A stretch of 64,000 nucleotides of DNA from contig CM057171.1 in the NCBI GenBank assembly GCA_029962745.1, forward strand, positions 2,946,682-3,010,681, read 5' to 3'. Below, in pieces: positions 44,101 to 56,420 of this stretch. Origin of the DNA: Echinometra lucunter (Eukaryota; Echinodermata; Echinoidea; Camarodonta; Echinometridae). Numbering within the stretch: the stretch's first letter is position 1; every line of letters begins with the position of its first letter. Made by a program: the position numbers and the translations under genes. The notes beneath the pieces are model-generated. The model had not been told where the DNA came from and did not search any database. It saw only the letters and a program-made list of their open reading frames with translations.

Positions 44101-45867
44101 CCCTCCCCCCCCCCCCCTGATCATAGGTGTGCGTGCGTGTGTGTGAGCGTGCGGCGGGTCACATGCCCATCCCACTGGAATTTATATGTAAATTTATGAT
44201 TCAGGAAACCGTCACTTTAAATTTGGGTACAGGGTTGCCTTATATATATCTCCACATGTGGCAGTGCATACTTGCGGCACGGTGACCCACGGTCCAGAAC
44301 TGTTGATATGTACTAGGCGACCTTTCTTTGCACCTATACGGGGACATTCATTTGCAATTCATGGGCAGGGAGAGAAAGGGGGCAGGCGTCTTATATGCTC
44401 ATACTGACTTTCTAGTCAGTTCCTTTTTTAGCAGGAGCCACATAAGAATCAATCGGGGGGGGGGGGAACCCCGAGACAATAATGTAAAGGATAATGTCCC
44501 CCTCCCTCCGAAAATTTTTAAGCTGAGGACCATTTTATTTCCTTGTCATCAGATTTTTAGTGTAATGTCCCTCGAAATTTGATGTGCCTCAAAATTTTAA
44601 GCTGAGGACCCTATAGTCTTTCTTTCTTTCTTTTTTTTTTTTTTTTTTTTGCTTGTCAGAATTTTTTTGTTTTATGTCCCCGGTCCAAAACTTATGTATT
44701 GCCCTAAAAAAACTTTACGCTGATGACCCCCCCCCTTTTTTTAGTGTCCCTCCCTACCCCCATAAAAACTATAAAAAAGGATTGACGACAATTGGGTGCA
44801 TCTATCGATTGCCTGAATGATAAGAAAATATCACTTTGAATAAAAAATTTCGAGGGAGGAGCTGAAGTTTTCTTATATGAGCTTAGCCATGCAGGAGCGG
44901 CGCTACAGAGGGAAGGGCAGGAGCGACCGCTACCTGTGTTTTTTTTTTTTCAAGTCATCAACAAAAACAAAATAGGAAGAAGAAAGGTATGGTGAAGAGC
45001 GGGCAAGGTCATGTTAATAATGGCCTTTTTTTCATTTTAACGTAGGCTTGATAGGCAAGGTGGGCACAGGGGGGCATAACAATATGGCCCTCACTTTTTC
45101 AAGCACCCAAAACGTGTCCCCTTTTACCTGAGAAAATAACTCTTTTTAGACCTGTTCAGTGCCTCCTTTGTCTCAGTCTATCAAGGGTTCATCTTCTGTT
45201 TGTTATGTGCAAGTTTCACTTTAAAAAAAAAGGAGATTGTTAATACGATTTCCCCTGGATCTTCACTTTTTTCTTCAGTCAATTTGCCCCTTTTGCTGGT
45301 GCCCCCTGCCTGTTGTCCATCCTCCTCCTCCCCCTCACCCATGAAAATACCCTGGTGCCGCCCCTGGGCTTAGATTTCAAGTTTAGGAGAGCCGACCCTA
45401 CCAGAATAAGAGGCTAACGACGAAATTTTGAGACAGAATTTTCGGTCTAGGACTGGTGGTGTTTCTCGAGATCTAGATCTTAATTTATATTTTCAATGAA
45501 AGGATACCGTAACTATATGCTATCGAACTACAGTCAGGTATGTCATTGTCGGAAAGTTCAGTCAGTATTTACCGTAATTGCGTAATACATGTACGTACAA
45601 AGCTTCTCCACAACCTTGGTATTATCGCCAGATGTTACCCACTGTACTTTGGACGCAGTTATTATTTACTTGTCATATGACGACGCTTCGGTTCCTTGCT
45701 TCTCCTACGGCAGTTCGGGTGAGGTGAGTCGTAATTTCCTTTAAACTTCAGATCATGGTGATATGAAACAAAGTTTGAAAGTGAGTTGAAATGTCTGTCA
45801 TGTCAGTGAATGTGTGAATGTGATGAAAATTCCAGTGAAATCTTGCCCGCGGCCCAGGCCCAGCCCC

Positions 45868-46437
45868 GGGGGGGGGGGGGGGGGGGGGGGGGCACTCGAC
45901 CCCAAAAGTGGTAGGTATGTGCTGTGGGCAAGACAAAAAATAAAAAATGGGGGCTTTGGAACGGGCTTAAGGTGAAAAGGAGGGTCTTCGGGACGGGCTT
46001 TGGAACTAGATCTACAAATGTTTGAAAACGGGGGTCTTTGGAATGGTTCGCCTGCGTGTGAGTGCGTATGACTATCCCTATGGAACAGGCATAGGTGCAT
46101 GCAGCTAGCCCGGCGGCACGGGCGCTGGGTGCGCAGAGGCGATGGTCGGACAGCGCTCTGCGGGCCGCTTTTCACCAAAAATGCAGCTCATTGTAGCGGA
46201 TCAATGTGGCTGGAACGGCGTAACGAAAAACATGCGAAGCTTTGGAACGGATTTCTTTCTTTTTTCTCGATAAGAAGAAAATGCTATGCTTTGGAATGGC
46301 TTTCTTTGTTCTTTTTCTCAATAAGATAAAAATGCTAGCTTTGGAATGGAAATTTGAGTGTAAAAATGGGGGTCTTCTCCGCGACACATACCCACCAAGC
46401 ATTATATACTGAGTGCCCCCCCCCCCCCCCCCCCCCC
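45868..46437. mobile_element. GCACTC inverted-repeat element with G/C-run ends (copy B)
   Basis: Counterpart of 20815-21369. Its closing C-run passes directly into CGCCTAATTAAAATC, the sequence that in copy A lies about 1.47 kb further on. This marks a deletion breakpoint in B. Confidence 0.7.
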
Positions 46438-46497
46438 GCCTAATTAAAATCACTTCAGATTATCTTTCATTTTTCCTTCAGACTTTGTGATTTCAAG

Positions 46498-49400
46498 ATG
46501 GAAGCTTTTGCCAGTTTTGGTGTCTTTGCCTTGCAAATGAAGTCGCCCCCTCTTCATCGGCTGTGCATTAGATGCTACAGGAGTCTGTTCAGGACAGGAG
46601 TGATGAGCAGAGCTCTGCAAACAGATGTGGCAAAAAGGCAGACACGTTCTCCTGAAACAAATTCCGGTACTAAGCCAGCAAATCAACCTTTAAATGGTGA
46701 GTTTTACAATAAATCATCCTCTTATACCTTCCATCTGCCAGTAGTGAGTTTGATTTTATCCAAGGCTATTACATGTTAATCTTTTCGTAGAGCAATTTTT
46801 GTTTTTGTCATAATGTTTGAAAATAATATACATTTTGACTAATAATATATATATACCTGTATATCCCATTTCATCTTATGTTTTATATGGCTTTCATCCA
46901 CTGCACCTTAACTGATGTGACAGAGATGGGCACAAGTCAACAAGGAACCACTGTAATATTTTTTTTTTTCTTCTGATTCTTCTCCAATGCAGGATCAAGA
47001 CTGACAAATCGCAGTCTAGTGTTAGTGAAAGGTCGCGATGCCAGCGAACTTCTTCAAGGTTTAATGACAAATGACATGCAGCAGCTGAATGAGGTCAAAG
47101 GTCAAGAGGTGATCTACTCCATGTTTCTGAATAAACAGGTGAGTCTGATGTATGTTGCTGGGGGGGGGGTTGTTTTACCCAGAGAATCTTGTATATCTTT
47201 GTGTTTTGAAAATTCAGGGCTCATACGGGTCAGGGAATTTCTGGAAAGTCAGGGAATTGGAAATTCTTTTTTTCCAGAAGCAAAAAGTCAGGGAAAGTCA
47301 GGGAATTTGTCAATTTCTTCTGGAAAGTCATGGAAAATCATTATTCAAGATATTTTTCATGTTAATAAATTCGTGCTCTGGCCAGCCCTGCATTCATGGC
47401 ACTCAGATCAGCTTTGAAACTCTTTTAATTAGCGCGCTTTTTATGGAGGTTTTGCATCACATGCGATCGATGAATCATGGAAATTTGCATTTTTCTGCCC
47501 TGGAAAGTCATGGAAAGTCATGGAAAGTCATGGGATTTTGAAAATGTATAAGTGTATGAACCCTGTGAAATGTATTTCCCCATTAAAAATAGGATCTGTA
47601 ACTACCTTCTTTTCTTCTACCTCTCTTACTATCCTTCTCAGCGCATAGACACCTTTGTGGTGACAGTGCTCTATCAGAATTGTATGTTATAATTATTATG
47701 ATTATTATTATTAATAATAATAATAATAATAATTAAGACTTATATCGCGCCAAATCCACTCTGTAGAGTGCTCAAGGCGCTTTTTAGGAAATTATAAAAG
47801 AATTGAACAGAAATGTTTTGAGGTAATTTTTGAAAGTTTCAGAAGTCAAGCACTGTTTGATGTTATGAGGGAGGCTATTCCATAGCTTCGAGGATGAGTA
47901 AACAAATGATCTTTCACCCCAGGTTTTGGAAACTTTGGGGGTAACAAGAGAATTGGAAAGGGAGGAACGTAAGGATCTTGAAGGGGTATAACTTTTGATC
48001 AGTGAAATAAGGTACTGGGGAGATGAGCCATGAACACAATGGAAAGTTAACAACAAAATCTTGAACATAATACGCTGTTTTACAGGGAGCCAATGTAAGG
48101 ATCTTAAAATAGGAGTAATGTGAGTGCGCCTGGTGGATAGAGAAACGATGCGAGCGGCAGCATTTTGAAGTTTCTGAACTTTCACTAACTGATTCTGGGG
48201 TAGATTAAACAATAGGGAGTAGTAGTAGTATTAGTATTAATACTAATACTAATACTACTACTACTAGTATTAGTATTAATAAAATTATTATTATTATTCA
48301 TGATGAAAGCTTAATTTTCTTCATGGAATGGAGGCTTTTCAGATGTAAAGTTTGAAGTAATTTTAAACGTTTTGTCACACAGTAGCTAAATTGCTCAAAA
48401 TGATAACAGGGTGCAGATTTTAGTATAATGCACATTTTAGACCCTAGCCTGAGATAATCCAAGCCGAGTTACCTTGGGTTCAGTGTTCAACGGGTTAGAA
48501 TTAAGATCATCAAACAAGCGCACCTTGTATGAGACCTTATGAAATGAAAGTAGGATGGGAATCATTGGACAGATTTCATTGATTTACTGTTTTGAACATT
48601 CTGTGTAAGTTTATTAGGCCTGTGACAAATTTTATTTCATTTCAAGGTTACTCTTAATGCTTAACCTGTTGCGAGTGGGAACCGGGTGCTCCCTGCATTA
48701 AGTCTGAAGGAGCTTGAGAATTCAGTAGTCAACGGGTTAAGGATATACAGAGTATGTTTTGCTTTATAGGGGCGAGTGCTCTATGATGTGATGTGCTACC
48801 AGTGGAACAAAGATCCAGATGGGACGATGCAGTCTTATCTTCTGGAGTGTGACAGCGCCATCTCACAGGAATTACAGAAACATCTAAAAATCTACAGGAT
48901 CAGGAAGAAGGTGAATAAAATATGTCATGTGACATGTTGAAGCATAAGTCGAAAAATATGTTAAATCACTGAAAATATATTTAATATATGAAAAGAAAAA
49001 AAAAATAGAACAGTCTGTAGCAGTTGAAGGTAATTATTCCAGAGTTCCAACTTAAAGATTTGTAATACTCGTTCCATTCGAAGGAAATGGTTACAAGATT
49101 AGGAAGAAGTTTGTCATGGTATCGTGTTTGAAAGTGTAGAAATGAAATGATTTACTCATATTAGATCTTTTTAATCTGTGGTACCAGTAGTAGCTTTCTG
49201 CTAAAACACAACTGTCTATAGCAACTGCAAATTATTTTCTGTCAAAATAAAGTTTCTGCTTTGTGGAATACATGTATCAGTATGTTCCATGTTTTTGCTT
49301 GGGGAAGAGACACTTAATGAATTGTACTGTTATAAATTTGATCAATATTCTTGTTACTTTAAGGTGGATATAACATCCTTGGACTCTGAGTACGATGTCT

Positions 49401-52400
49401 GGTCCATCTTTAGTCCCAGACATACCTGTCTTCCTAGCCCAGGCTCTGAGTCCAGCCCATCTCATTTCTTCCCTGACCCTAGAGTTCAAGGTCTAGGTCA
49501 GAGGGTCATCATCCCTCGGGACAGTCAAGGTAAAAATTATTATAACATTGTGCTCTTGTGTTATACATATCATATTTATATCATATTGGATGGCTCTGAA
49601 TGGGATACCAGAGAATATTCCATGAGTTAGGAGGAAACCAAAATATTGGCCCTAACGAGTGGAATGTTTCTTGTACTAGTATTCCATGAAATAAAGCCAT
49701 CCAATGTAATTATTATTATCTATACCCAGCAGAAAAATGATTTAAAATTCAATAAAAATCATTTCAGCAACCAAAAAGGCCCCCTCATCATACATTAATT
49801 TTGATCACACAAGTTTGACTTGCCTCTATGACGTCATGTAAGTATCATTTTGTGCATTGCATGTATTGTGAATCCGCGCATTGTAATCCTTATTACGTAT
49901 GCACACATAAAGAGACCATGCAAACTACGGCATAATATTGCACAGCAATTTTTGTACAAGCCTATGGGGAATCCCTGGGGAATTTGGCAATACAGTCAAC
50001 TCTGCATAAGTTGATGTTGCATAAGTTGAATAATCGCCTAAGTCGAAGGTCTGTACTGGGTCCCATTCCTTTATTTTCTATTGTTATTAACCCCTCATAA
50101 GTCGAATTTTCTCTAAGTGGAAGCATTTTCTTCAGTCCCAAGAAATTCGACTTAGGCAGAGCTGACTTTACTTATATAATATTGACTGGCCTTGAGGGAG
50201 ATACCACATATATTTCCCAAACTAGTCTCGTATTGTCCCAAGTCGTAGACGAGGGCAATATGGGTCTAGTGAGAGAAATATATGTGGTATCTCCCTGTGG
50301 TATGTGCATTTAATTTAAAGTTTAATCTTAAGTTCAAAGAAAAACACAAAACAAGTTGTAGAGTCTAACACTATACTAAACAGCTATTTACAGTTTGCTC
50401 TCGTTTACTAATTGGCGCACTAAATTTGTCGGTAACTTCAGTTTGTATGAGCTTGCGCGAACAGAGGTTTTCCCCATAGAAAAGCACAGGAATCGCCCAC
50501 CCGCCAATGAACTATCTTCCGCGTGTTGAACGTAACTGAAGTAAGCGACATTAATTTGCCTATACGTACGTACACAAGCGAGCGAACAAATTTACTCATT
50601 TGTGCGCATGCGCTTGGGTGTGATCAGGGTGGAATATGGATATTATGGACCGATGATTTAGTACAGAGGCGCAACAGGAAAATGACAAATTTCGGGGAGG
50701 AGGGGTGTATGAGGGGTGTAGCTGAGCCCTCGCTGAACCATTGTGACGTAGTTTGTGTTGAGTTAATCAATTAGAGAGACAAAATACGCGCTTATATCTT
50801 GTCTCCAAAATGCCTCATTCAGGTAATAATTTCTGATATTGTACATACAAATCATGCAGACAAAAAATACGCATTTTTAATGCACTGCCAAAATGTATAG
50901 ATAGTAATGTTATACATTGTGCCCCTATGCACTTCAAGAATGCTGTTATTGGCTACTGTAAAAATGATTTTGGATCCCCTTGGACCTTGGATCTTGTCAC
51001 AGTATTGCACTTTGTTCTCTACACGTGTTTTCTTTGTACATTATAATTCATTTTGGTGGCCTTTGGAATCCCATTAAATTCAAAGCAGTCATTCCTTAAT
51101 ACATTTACTTAATCTGACTGTTTTCCTTTTTTTTTTTCATTTCCTCATTTTGTTCAGTATCTGGTATTCATAAGGTTAGTTAGGAAGTCTACGTAACATA
51201 TGGTTATCGATATAAATTGTAGAACTAATGTTGTGCCTGGCTGTGTACAGAACATTCATTCCCTTCCTTTCATTATTCAGTATCTGATGTTAACAAGGTA
51301 AGCGAGGAGGACTACATGACACATCGTTATCAGTGGGGCGTGGCTGAAGGGGTCAACGAACTTCCTCCAGGAGACTGTCTCCCTCTAGAGGCCAACCTAG
51401 CTCTCATGAATGGAGGTAAGTATTCCGTCACCCTTTTTTGTGGGGGAGGGGGATGGGATGGAGTGTTTGTTTACTTTTCCTACATTTTTCCATATTGTCT
51501 AGCAAACATGGTGTGTAAGATTGTCTTGTTCTAGAATCTAGTCTAGTCCAGCTGTAATGAAGGAAGATAAACATTCAGTCAGTTCTTAGAATTCTCACAG
51601 GCAAAAAGATAGGGCATATTTTGCATTTGTTTGAACACGCTGTACTGTCATGGTACTGCTGTCACTATGAACATGGCGGACAAAGAAAGCGGACAAAATA
51701 AACAACTTCTCATTCTACCCTTCACAATGGTTCTGGTAGTCAAAAGAACATCCCTTCACAGCTGTTATGTTTAATCATGTAGTTCCTGGTGAATATGCAT
51801 GTGACACCTGTTCCACATATTTTAGACAATAGCAGTGAAGGGATGTTCTTTTGACTACCAGAACCATTGTGAAGGGTAGAATGAGGGGTTGTTTATTTTG
51901 TCCGCTTTCTTTGTCCGTCATGTTCATAGTGTGTGTCAGATATTGGTATCCCAGTACTGTAAACGTGGAATACTTCATGGTGTGGAAATTTTCGTGCATT
52001 TTGTACGAAAATAAAACCACACAAAATATTTTTGATTATTTTGCATGTGAATACAGTTATTTCAACTGTCCATGGAAATTAAAAATGTGTTTAACTGGGC
52101 TGAGCATAAAAAATTTATCGTGTGAAAATATCCACTTTTACATTTGACTGTTAGTGTTCTCTTGAAAGATGTTTAGTACTGCAGAATGAAAGGATAGCAC
52201 TGAATTTACACACATACTAATGCTTTTTGACTTGCACTCATCAGAGTATACCGCATGAATGAACGGAAAGCTGAAAATAAAAAATTTAAAGAATATGAAA
52301 GTGCTCTCTTTTCTCTCTTAGTGAGTTTCATCAAGGGATGTTACTTGGTATGGCATTAATTGTTAATTTCAATATGTTTGGTACTGCAGAATTAGACAAT

Positions 52401-55400
52401 AGACACATACGCTTTTTGACATGCACTCACTAGATTATATTTCACATAATAGAAAGTTGAAAATAAAAAATGGAAAGGGTATAAACGTTTTCTCTCTCCT
52501 CTCTCAGTGAGTTTCACCAAAGGATGTTACCTGGGACAAGAACTAACAGCTAGGACGCATCATACCGGAGTCATCAGGAAAAGAGTTATGCCCATCCACT
52601 TCACCAGGTAAGAATCAAAGAGGGGGATACGATGTCGAAAAAACTATATGAGTTTGACCCTTTCCGTTGAATGTGCCTTGCATTTTCTTACAAGGTAAAC
52701 CACTGAGAAAAAAACGAAGGGTGATAAGTATGTACTTTCACCCTGTTGTTCACTCTTGCATGTATTGAATTGAATTTAAAAGTGTTCAAAATAGCAACCA
52801 AAGGTGGAATCAAATGGAATTTACAGTAAAATACAACATGATAGAAATTGAACCGCTAAAATACTCAAATCTGGAGATTATTAAAACACTTTTGTCTATT
52901 AGCCCAATTTATGTCTGTTCCCTACTGGAGGGAACAAAGGTAAAGAAAGCCAACAGGGAAACAAAAGTAAAGAAAGAACAAGATTTTCACAATTCTTACA
53001 TTCAGTGGTGGGCTGTTCATGGGAGTTTTCCTCATGGGCGATTTGATATTTTGACTTGTCAGTTGACTTGTGGTCTAAGGGCTGGTTCATAATGTTTTTT
53101 TCTCAGATTCAATGGGCTGGTTGTAACAAAATTCTGTAACCAAATTTCAGCCAGTCTGCTCCTGCTCACAGTTGTACTGTCTATGCATTTTGATTCAAGG
53201 CAAAACTCACATCTTTTTTTTTTTTTTTAGATATTCACTGTTGTGTTGTGGGGAGGGGGGGGGGATTTGGATTTAAATCCCCCTCCTCCAGTCCTTTTAG
53301 TGGAACAAGTAAAAAGAAATTGCACAGTGAAATAGAAGATCATGTACATACCTTTTAAGTTTTTCCAATGATTTATTTGTAAAAAGCACATTTTCCTGTT
53401 TACTTTATGTATTTCAGGAATGCAATATCCACCATCCCAGCTGGAACCAGCATCAAGTCAGAGGAGGGAAAGAATGTGGGGAAATTAAGATGTCACCTTC
53501 ACCAGAATGGACTTGCCCTCCTAAGGACAGCCCTCATGTGAGTTTATGATATTTTTAAGCTATAAATTTGAACAGTACATGCCTATGCAACAATTGATAC
53601 ACATACATGATGCATGAAAAATTCACAAAGAAGGTCTAAAGTTCATCACTTTAGGAGGGACCAAGTAATTATGTAATGCTGAAATCCATTTGATGACTTG
53701 ACAGGATTTTATTCTTTTAATACTTGAATGCCCTTGATAATAGTCTTGCCACAACATAGGTATTATTACCAAAGCACCAGAAGGGTCTTTTGTGAAGACA
53801 AGTGTATTACCCAGTAGAGTTCATCACATGAGCCCCCAAAATGCCCCTAAACATATTCTGCACAGAAAAGACCTCGTAAATATGATGCTTCTTAACCCAT
53901 TCATGACAGAGGTCCACATTTTGTGGTTTTGATGCAAATCCCTAAAAATCATACCAAATACATGAGCAGAAAGAACAAAAAATTCTACACAAATTGTGCC
54001 CATTTTGGTTGCGTCAATATTCGTTGTTTGATGCTGAAAATTTTCTAAAAAAAAATAAGCATTAAAATCCTTAAATTGGCAATGTGATAGAAAGTTTAAA
54101 ATCACCGTTTTCCCCTGGAAATTGGCAACTTTTGACTTCTCATCGTAATTTCTGTCAATTTATATTCATTTCAGATACATGACGTTTTATAAGAAAAATG
54201 TTAGTGTTGCCAATTTGAAGAATAAAAGCTGATCAAATTAGGCTTTAAATAAGTCCTGTCACGAATGGGTTAAAGCTCTTATAATGAAAAGCCAGCTGTA
54301 CCTGCTGTTCTCAAGTTCCTGTTACTTGCCTACTGGGTAGGCTTTGAAGAAATCATGAAATGTTTTATGGCAAATTTTCTTCTTTCTTTGATTTACAAGA
54401 TAATACTTTTTGCATCGTGTAAGGTCGTTCTGTGCTGATGCCAGGGCAAAAAATTAATAATTTTTTTTTTTTTCCGGGGCTACTTTTTGAGCCCAACCAC
54501 CCCAATTTTCTGCATTGTATTACAATAACATTGGACCCTATGAGAATTTCAGGGGCTCTTTTGAAGTTTTCCAGGGCTCTTTTGGGCATTTTGAGGTCGA
54601 GTTCGCCCCGAGCCCTCGTGTAATTTTTTTCCCTGCCTGATGCAACGAGACTATTGTTGTCATAGCTATTCTCTCCGTCTCGTCATTGGGTTTATTTCTC
54701 TTTTCATCTTGTACTCCTGACTGATTTCCTTCCTCCATATTTATCTCTGTCTTCACCTCCCCTATATCTTACTCTTCTTTATCCTTTTTTCAGAGCTGCC
54801 AATTAGTAGGAATTTATCCTATTTAGTAGGATTTTTTAGGGGAATATGACACTGAATAGGATTTTTCCCATTGAAATGTGATTTTTGAAACTTGTAAGAA
54901 TGATTCTTTATACTGTTGAATGTTTCAAAATTTGAAACAAATAGGATTTTGGGCTTGAAAATAGGATAAAAAGAAATAAAGAATAGGATTCTTTCCCAGT
55001 TGGGGTTGGCAGCTCTGTTTTTCCCCTTCCATTTAATGATTTTGATTTGCTTTTGCCACCTCCCTCACTTTCTTTATTTCTCTACTCCTCCTTTTCTCTC
55101 TTTTAAAAAAAATTAGTTTAAACCTTATACTCTTAATTATTTTTCTCCATATCTTTCTTTCATTTAATGATTGTCTTCCTCCCATCTCTCTCTCTCTCTC
55201 TCACTCACTTTATTTCTCACACTCTCTCTTTCTCTCTGTTGTGTTTATTCTCTTCCCATTTCTTTCCCTATAAAGTAATACTGCTTACCCTCCCCCTCCA
55301 TATCTCTTTCTCTCATCTAATTATAATGTTTCTCTTCCCAAATCTTTCTCCTCACAGAGGTAACAAGCTTAAGGTGACCACAGACAATGGTGAAGAAGCT

Positions 55401-55445
55401 GAATTAGAGGCAAGCAGACCATCATGGTGGCCACAGGATTCTTAA
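46498..55445 (+). CDS. IBA57: IBA57-type mitochondrial Fe-S cluster assembly factor, copy B (complete)
   Basis: Eight coding exons: 46498-46696, 46993-47138, 48770-48910, 49364-49529, 51281-51415, 52508-52607, 53418-53537 and 55358-55445. Their lengths sum to 1095 bp, giving 364 residues plus stop, close to human IBA57 (about 356). Phases match at every junction. An acceptor ending at 46481 precedes the start by 16 bp, so there is an upstream untranslated exon. The signature KGCYLGQE has its cysteine at residue 269. Compared with copy A I see C/R and S/P changes near residue 49-51 and a G/V change in exon 2. There are also F/Y and A/T changes and M/I in exon 3, and N/R and H/C in exon 4. A possible poly(A) signal AATAAA is at 55775-55780. 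The product acts in the mitochondrial matrix with ISCA1/ISCA2 in late [4Fe-4S] assembly. Confidence 0.93.
47215..47565. mobile_element. hAT-type MITE (CAGGGCTCATAC..GTATGAACCCTG) in IBA57 intron 2, copy B
   Basis: Both ends are intact here: CAGGGCTCATAC and GTATGAACCCTG are inverted with one mismatch. The many internal GGAAAGTCA(T/G)GG repeats differ in number from copy A. Confidence 0.7.
47715..48290 (-). mobile_element. 5'-truncated LINE (CR1/L2-like) 3' end, copy B only
   Basis: A 142-codon minus-strand frame (48212-47784) has the C-terminal reverse-transcriptase region of CR1/L2-type LINEs: [28 protein letters not shown], then [11 protein letters not shown]. After it come GAGCACTCTACAGAGTGGAT and GGCGCGATATAAGTCTTAAT, typical of the 3' end. 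A (TTA)n tail sits at the plus-strand left (47700-47733). Copy A has only a short ATT microsatellite here (about 24090-24125), so this is a polymorphic insertion in IBA57 intron 2. The sequence begins inside the RT domain, so it is a dead fragment. Confidence 0.8.
49991..50170. mobile_element. pogo/Tigger-like MITE, TA target, copy B only
   Basis: The element 49993-50168 starts CAGTCAACTCTGCATAAGT and ends with the near inverse (CTTAGGCAGAGCTGACTT). TA is on both sides. Internal phrases AAGTCGAA and TTCGACTTA are typical of pogo-type ends. Copy A reads GGCAATACATGTATTTTTAT without it. IBA57 intron 4. Confidence 0.75.
51663..51931. repeat. Long hairpin in IBA57 intron 5, copy B
   Basis: The arms 51663-51759 and 51835-51931 match those of copy A (28209-28477). 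The few differences between copies do not break pairing by eye. Confidence 0.82.
52322..52348 (+). pseudogene. Broken duplicate of IBA57 exon 6 start, copy B
   Basis: Same 27 bases after TCTCTCTTAG as at 28865 in copy A, again followed by TATGGCATTAA, which would stop the frame. Its presence in both copies shows the duplication is older than their split. Confidence 0.8.
53892..54273. mobile_element. piggyBac-like MITE, family 1, spanning the end of the shared block
   Basis: The element 53896-54269 is flanked by TTAA, with ends CCCATTCATGACAG and CTGTCACGAATGGG. It carries a small internal deletion (lacks GGCCTAATATC) relative to other members. The match to segment A stops inside it at about 54022, where the left contig ends. 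Confidence 0.85.
54275..55357. other. IBA57 last intron, unique part
   Basis: Contains repeated AATAGGATTTT phrases near 54810-54985, which may be a decayed element. Pyrimidine-rich and (CT)n tracts from about 55030 to 55345 lead into the acceptor of exon 8. No gene is seen. Confidence 0.6.
55358..55445 (+). CDS. IBA57: IBA57 coding exon 8 (last), present only once
   Basis: Acceptor TCCTCACAG, then the third base of an Ile codon. Encodes [28 protein letters not shown] and TAA. The PSWW(P) ending is typical of animal IBA57. It lies beyond the block shared with segment A, so one exon serves the merged locus. Confidence 0.9.
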
Positions 55446-55880
55446 CCTGCTGCATACGGTAAACAAGCAGCTCCTACATTAAACCAAGGGGACTTAGAGA
55501 TTTCAGCAGTCAACAGGTTAACAACAGATCATCAATCTTCATAGCAGATGACGGTGGCTGTAGGCTGCAGAAACTGCAGAAGTGATTATCATAAGATTGT
55601 AGGTTGCGACCAGTCGATATGAAAACTGCAGAACTGGAAGAGACATTGCATGAAGTAAACAAGCCGGTTTGATGCTAGAAAACACAGTGTTGGACAGTAG
55701 GAAGTGAAGGAATGCCGCCATGAAATCAGAAGACTGTGACTGTAAACTGCAGGATAAAGATGCTGCTTGATGTAAATAAAGGAAGAGATATTGTCATGAA
55801 TTTCAGGAGGTTAGGAATATTAACACAAAGGCCCCAGTATAGTAAAAGATGAAGATAGTCGTAATTATGTCATTTTTGTA
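55446..55880 (+). terminator. IBA57 3' UTR and likely poly(A) signal
   Basis: The stop TAA ends at 55445. Candidate AATAAA signals follow at 55775-55780. Further AT-rich DNA continues to 55915. The transcript end is not defined by sequence alone. Confidence 0.5.
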
Positions 55881-56002
55881 TGTAATATGATAATCATAAA
55901 ATTAAATATTGATATAGCACACATATCCACTAGACAAGGTGATCAAGGTACTCCTCCCTGCCAGTTCCCACTCACACCTGGGTGGAAAGCAGCAAATGTA
56001 GA

Positions 56003-56420
56003 TTAACCCAATCGTGACAGAGGGTCCACATTATGTGGTTTGGTTTAATAACTTTTGATGTAGAGCCCTAAAAATCATGCCAAATACATGAGCAGAAAGA
56101 GCAAAAAATTCTACACTTACTGTGCCCATTTTCGTTGCATCAATATTTGTTGTTTTAATGCTGAAATTTTTTTAGAGGAAAATAAGCATTAAAATCCTGA
56201 AATTGGCAATGCGATGAAAATGTTAAAATTACTGTTTTCCCCTGCAAATTGGCAACTTTATGACTTCTCATCATACATTCTGTCAATTAATATTTATTTC
56301 AGATACATGATGTTTTATAAGAAAAATGTAGCAATGAAAGAAAAATGTTGGTGTTGCCAATTTGAAGAATAAAAGCTGATCAAATTAGGCTTTAAATAAT
56401 TCCTGTCACGAATGGGTTAA
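56003..56420. mobile_element. piggyBac-like MITE, family 1, in unique DNA
   Basis: The element 56007-56416 is flanked by TTAA, with ends CCCAATCGTGACAG and CTGTCACGAATGGG. It is in the same orientation as 11194-11603. Lies about 560 bp after the IBA57 stop. Confidence 0.85.

Larger units (their letters stand above)
31511..54022. repeat. Segment B of the two-copy block (probable haplotype overlap)
   Basis: Begins inside the receptor at codon 19 and ends where it reaches the base matching the last base of segment A, inside a MITE. Beyond that point the sequence is unique and holds the last IBA57 exon. Suffix-to-prefix identity across a placeholder gap is the pattern of unmerged contigs. Confidence 0.9.

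Noticed and set aside
47019..47417. 132-codon frame starting in IBA57 exon 2 of copy B
   Set aside because: The first part is exon 2, but after 47138 it reads through the donor into a G-run and the hAT MITE.
31511..54022. Genuine recent tandem gene duplication as the primary reading
   Set aside because: Not excluded, but the dovetail overlap at contig ends and the 500 N placeholder make unmerged haplotypes the simpler explanation.
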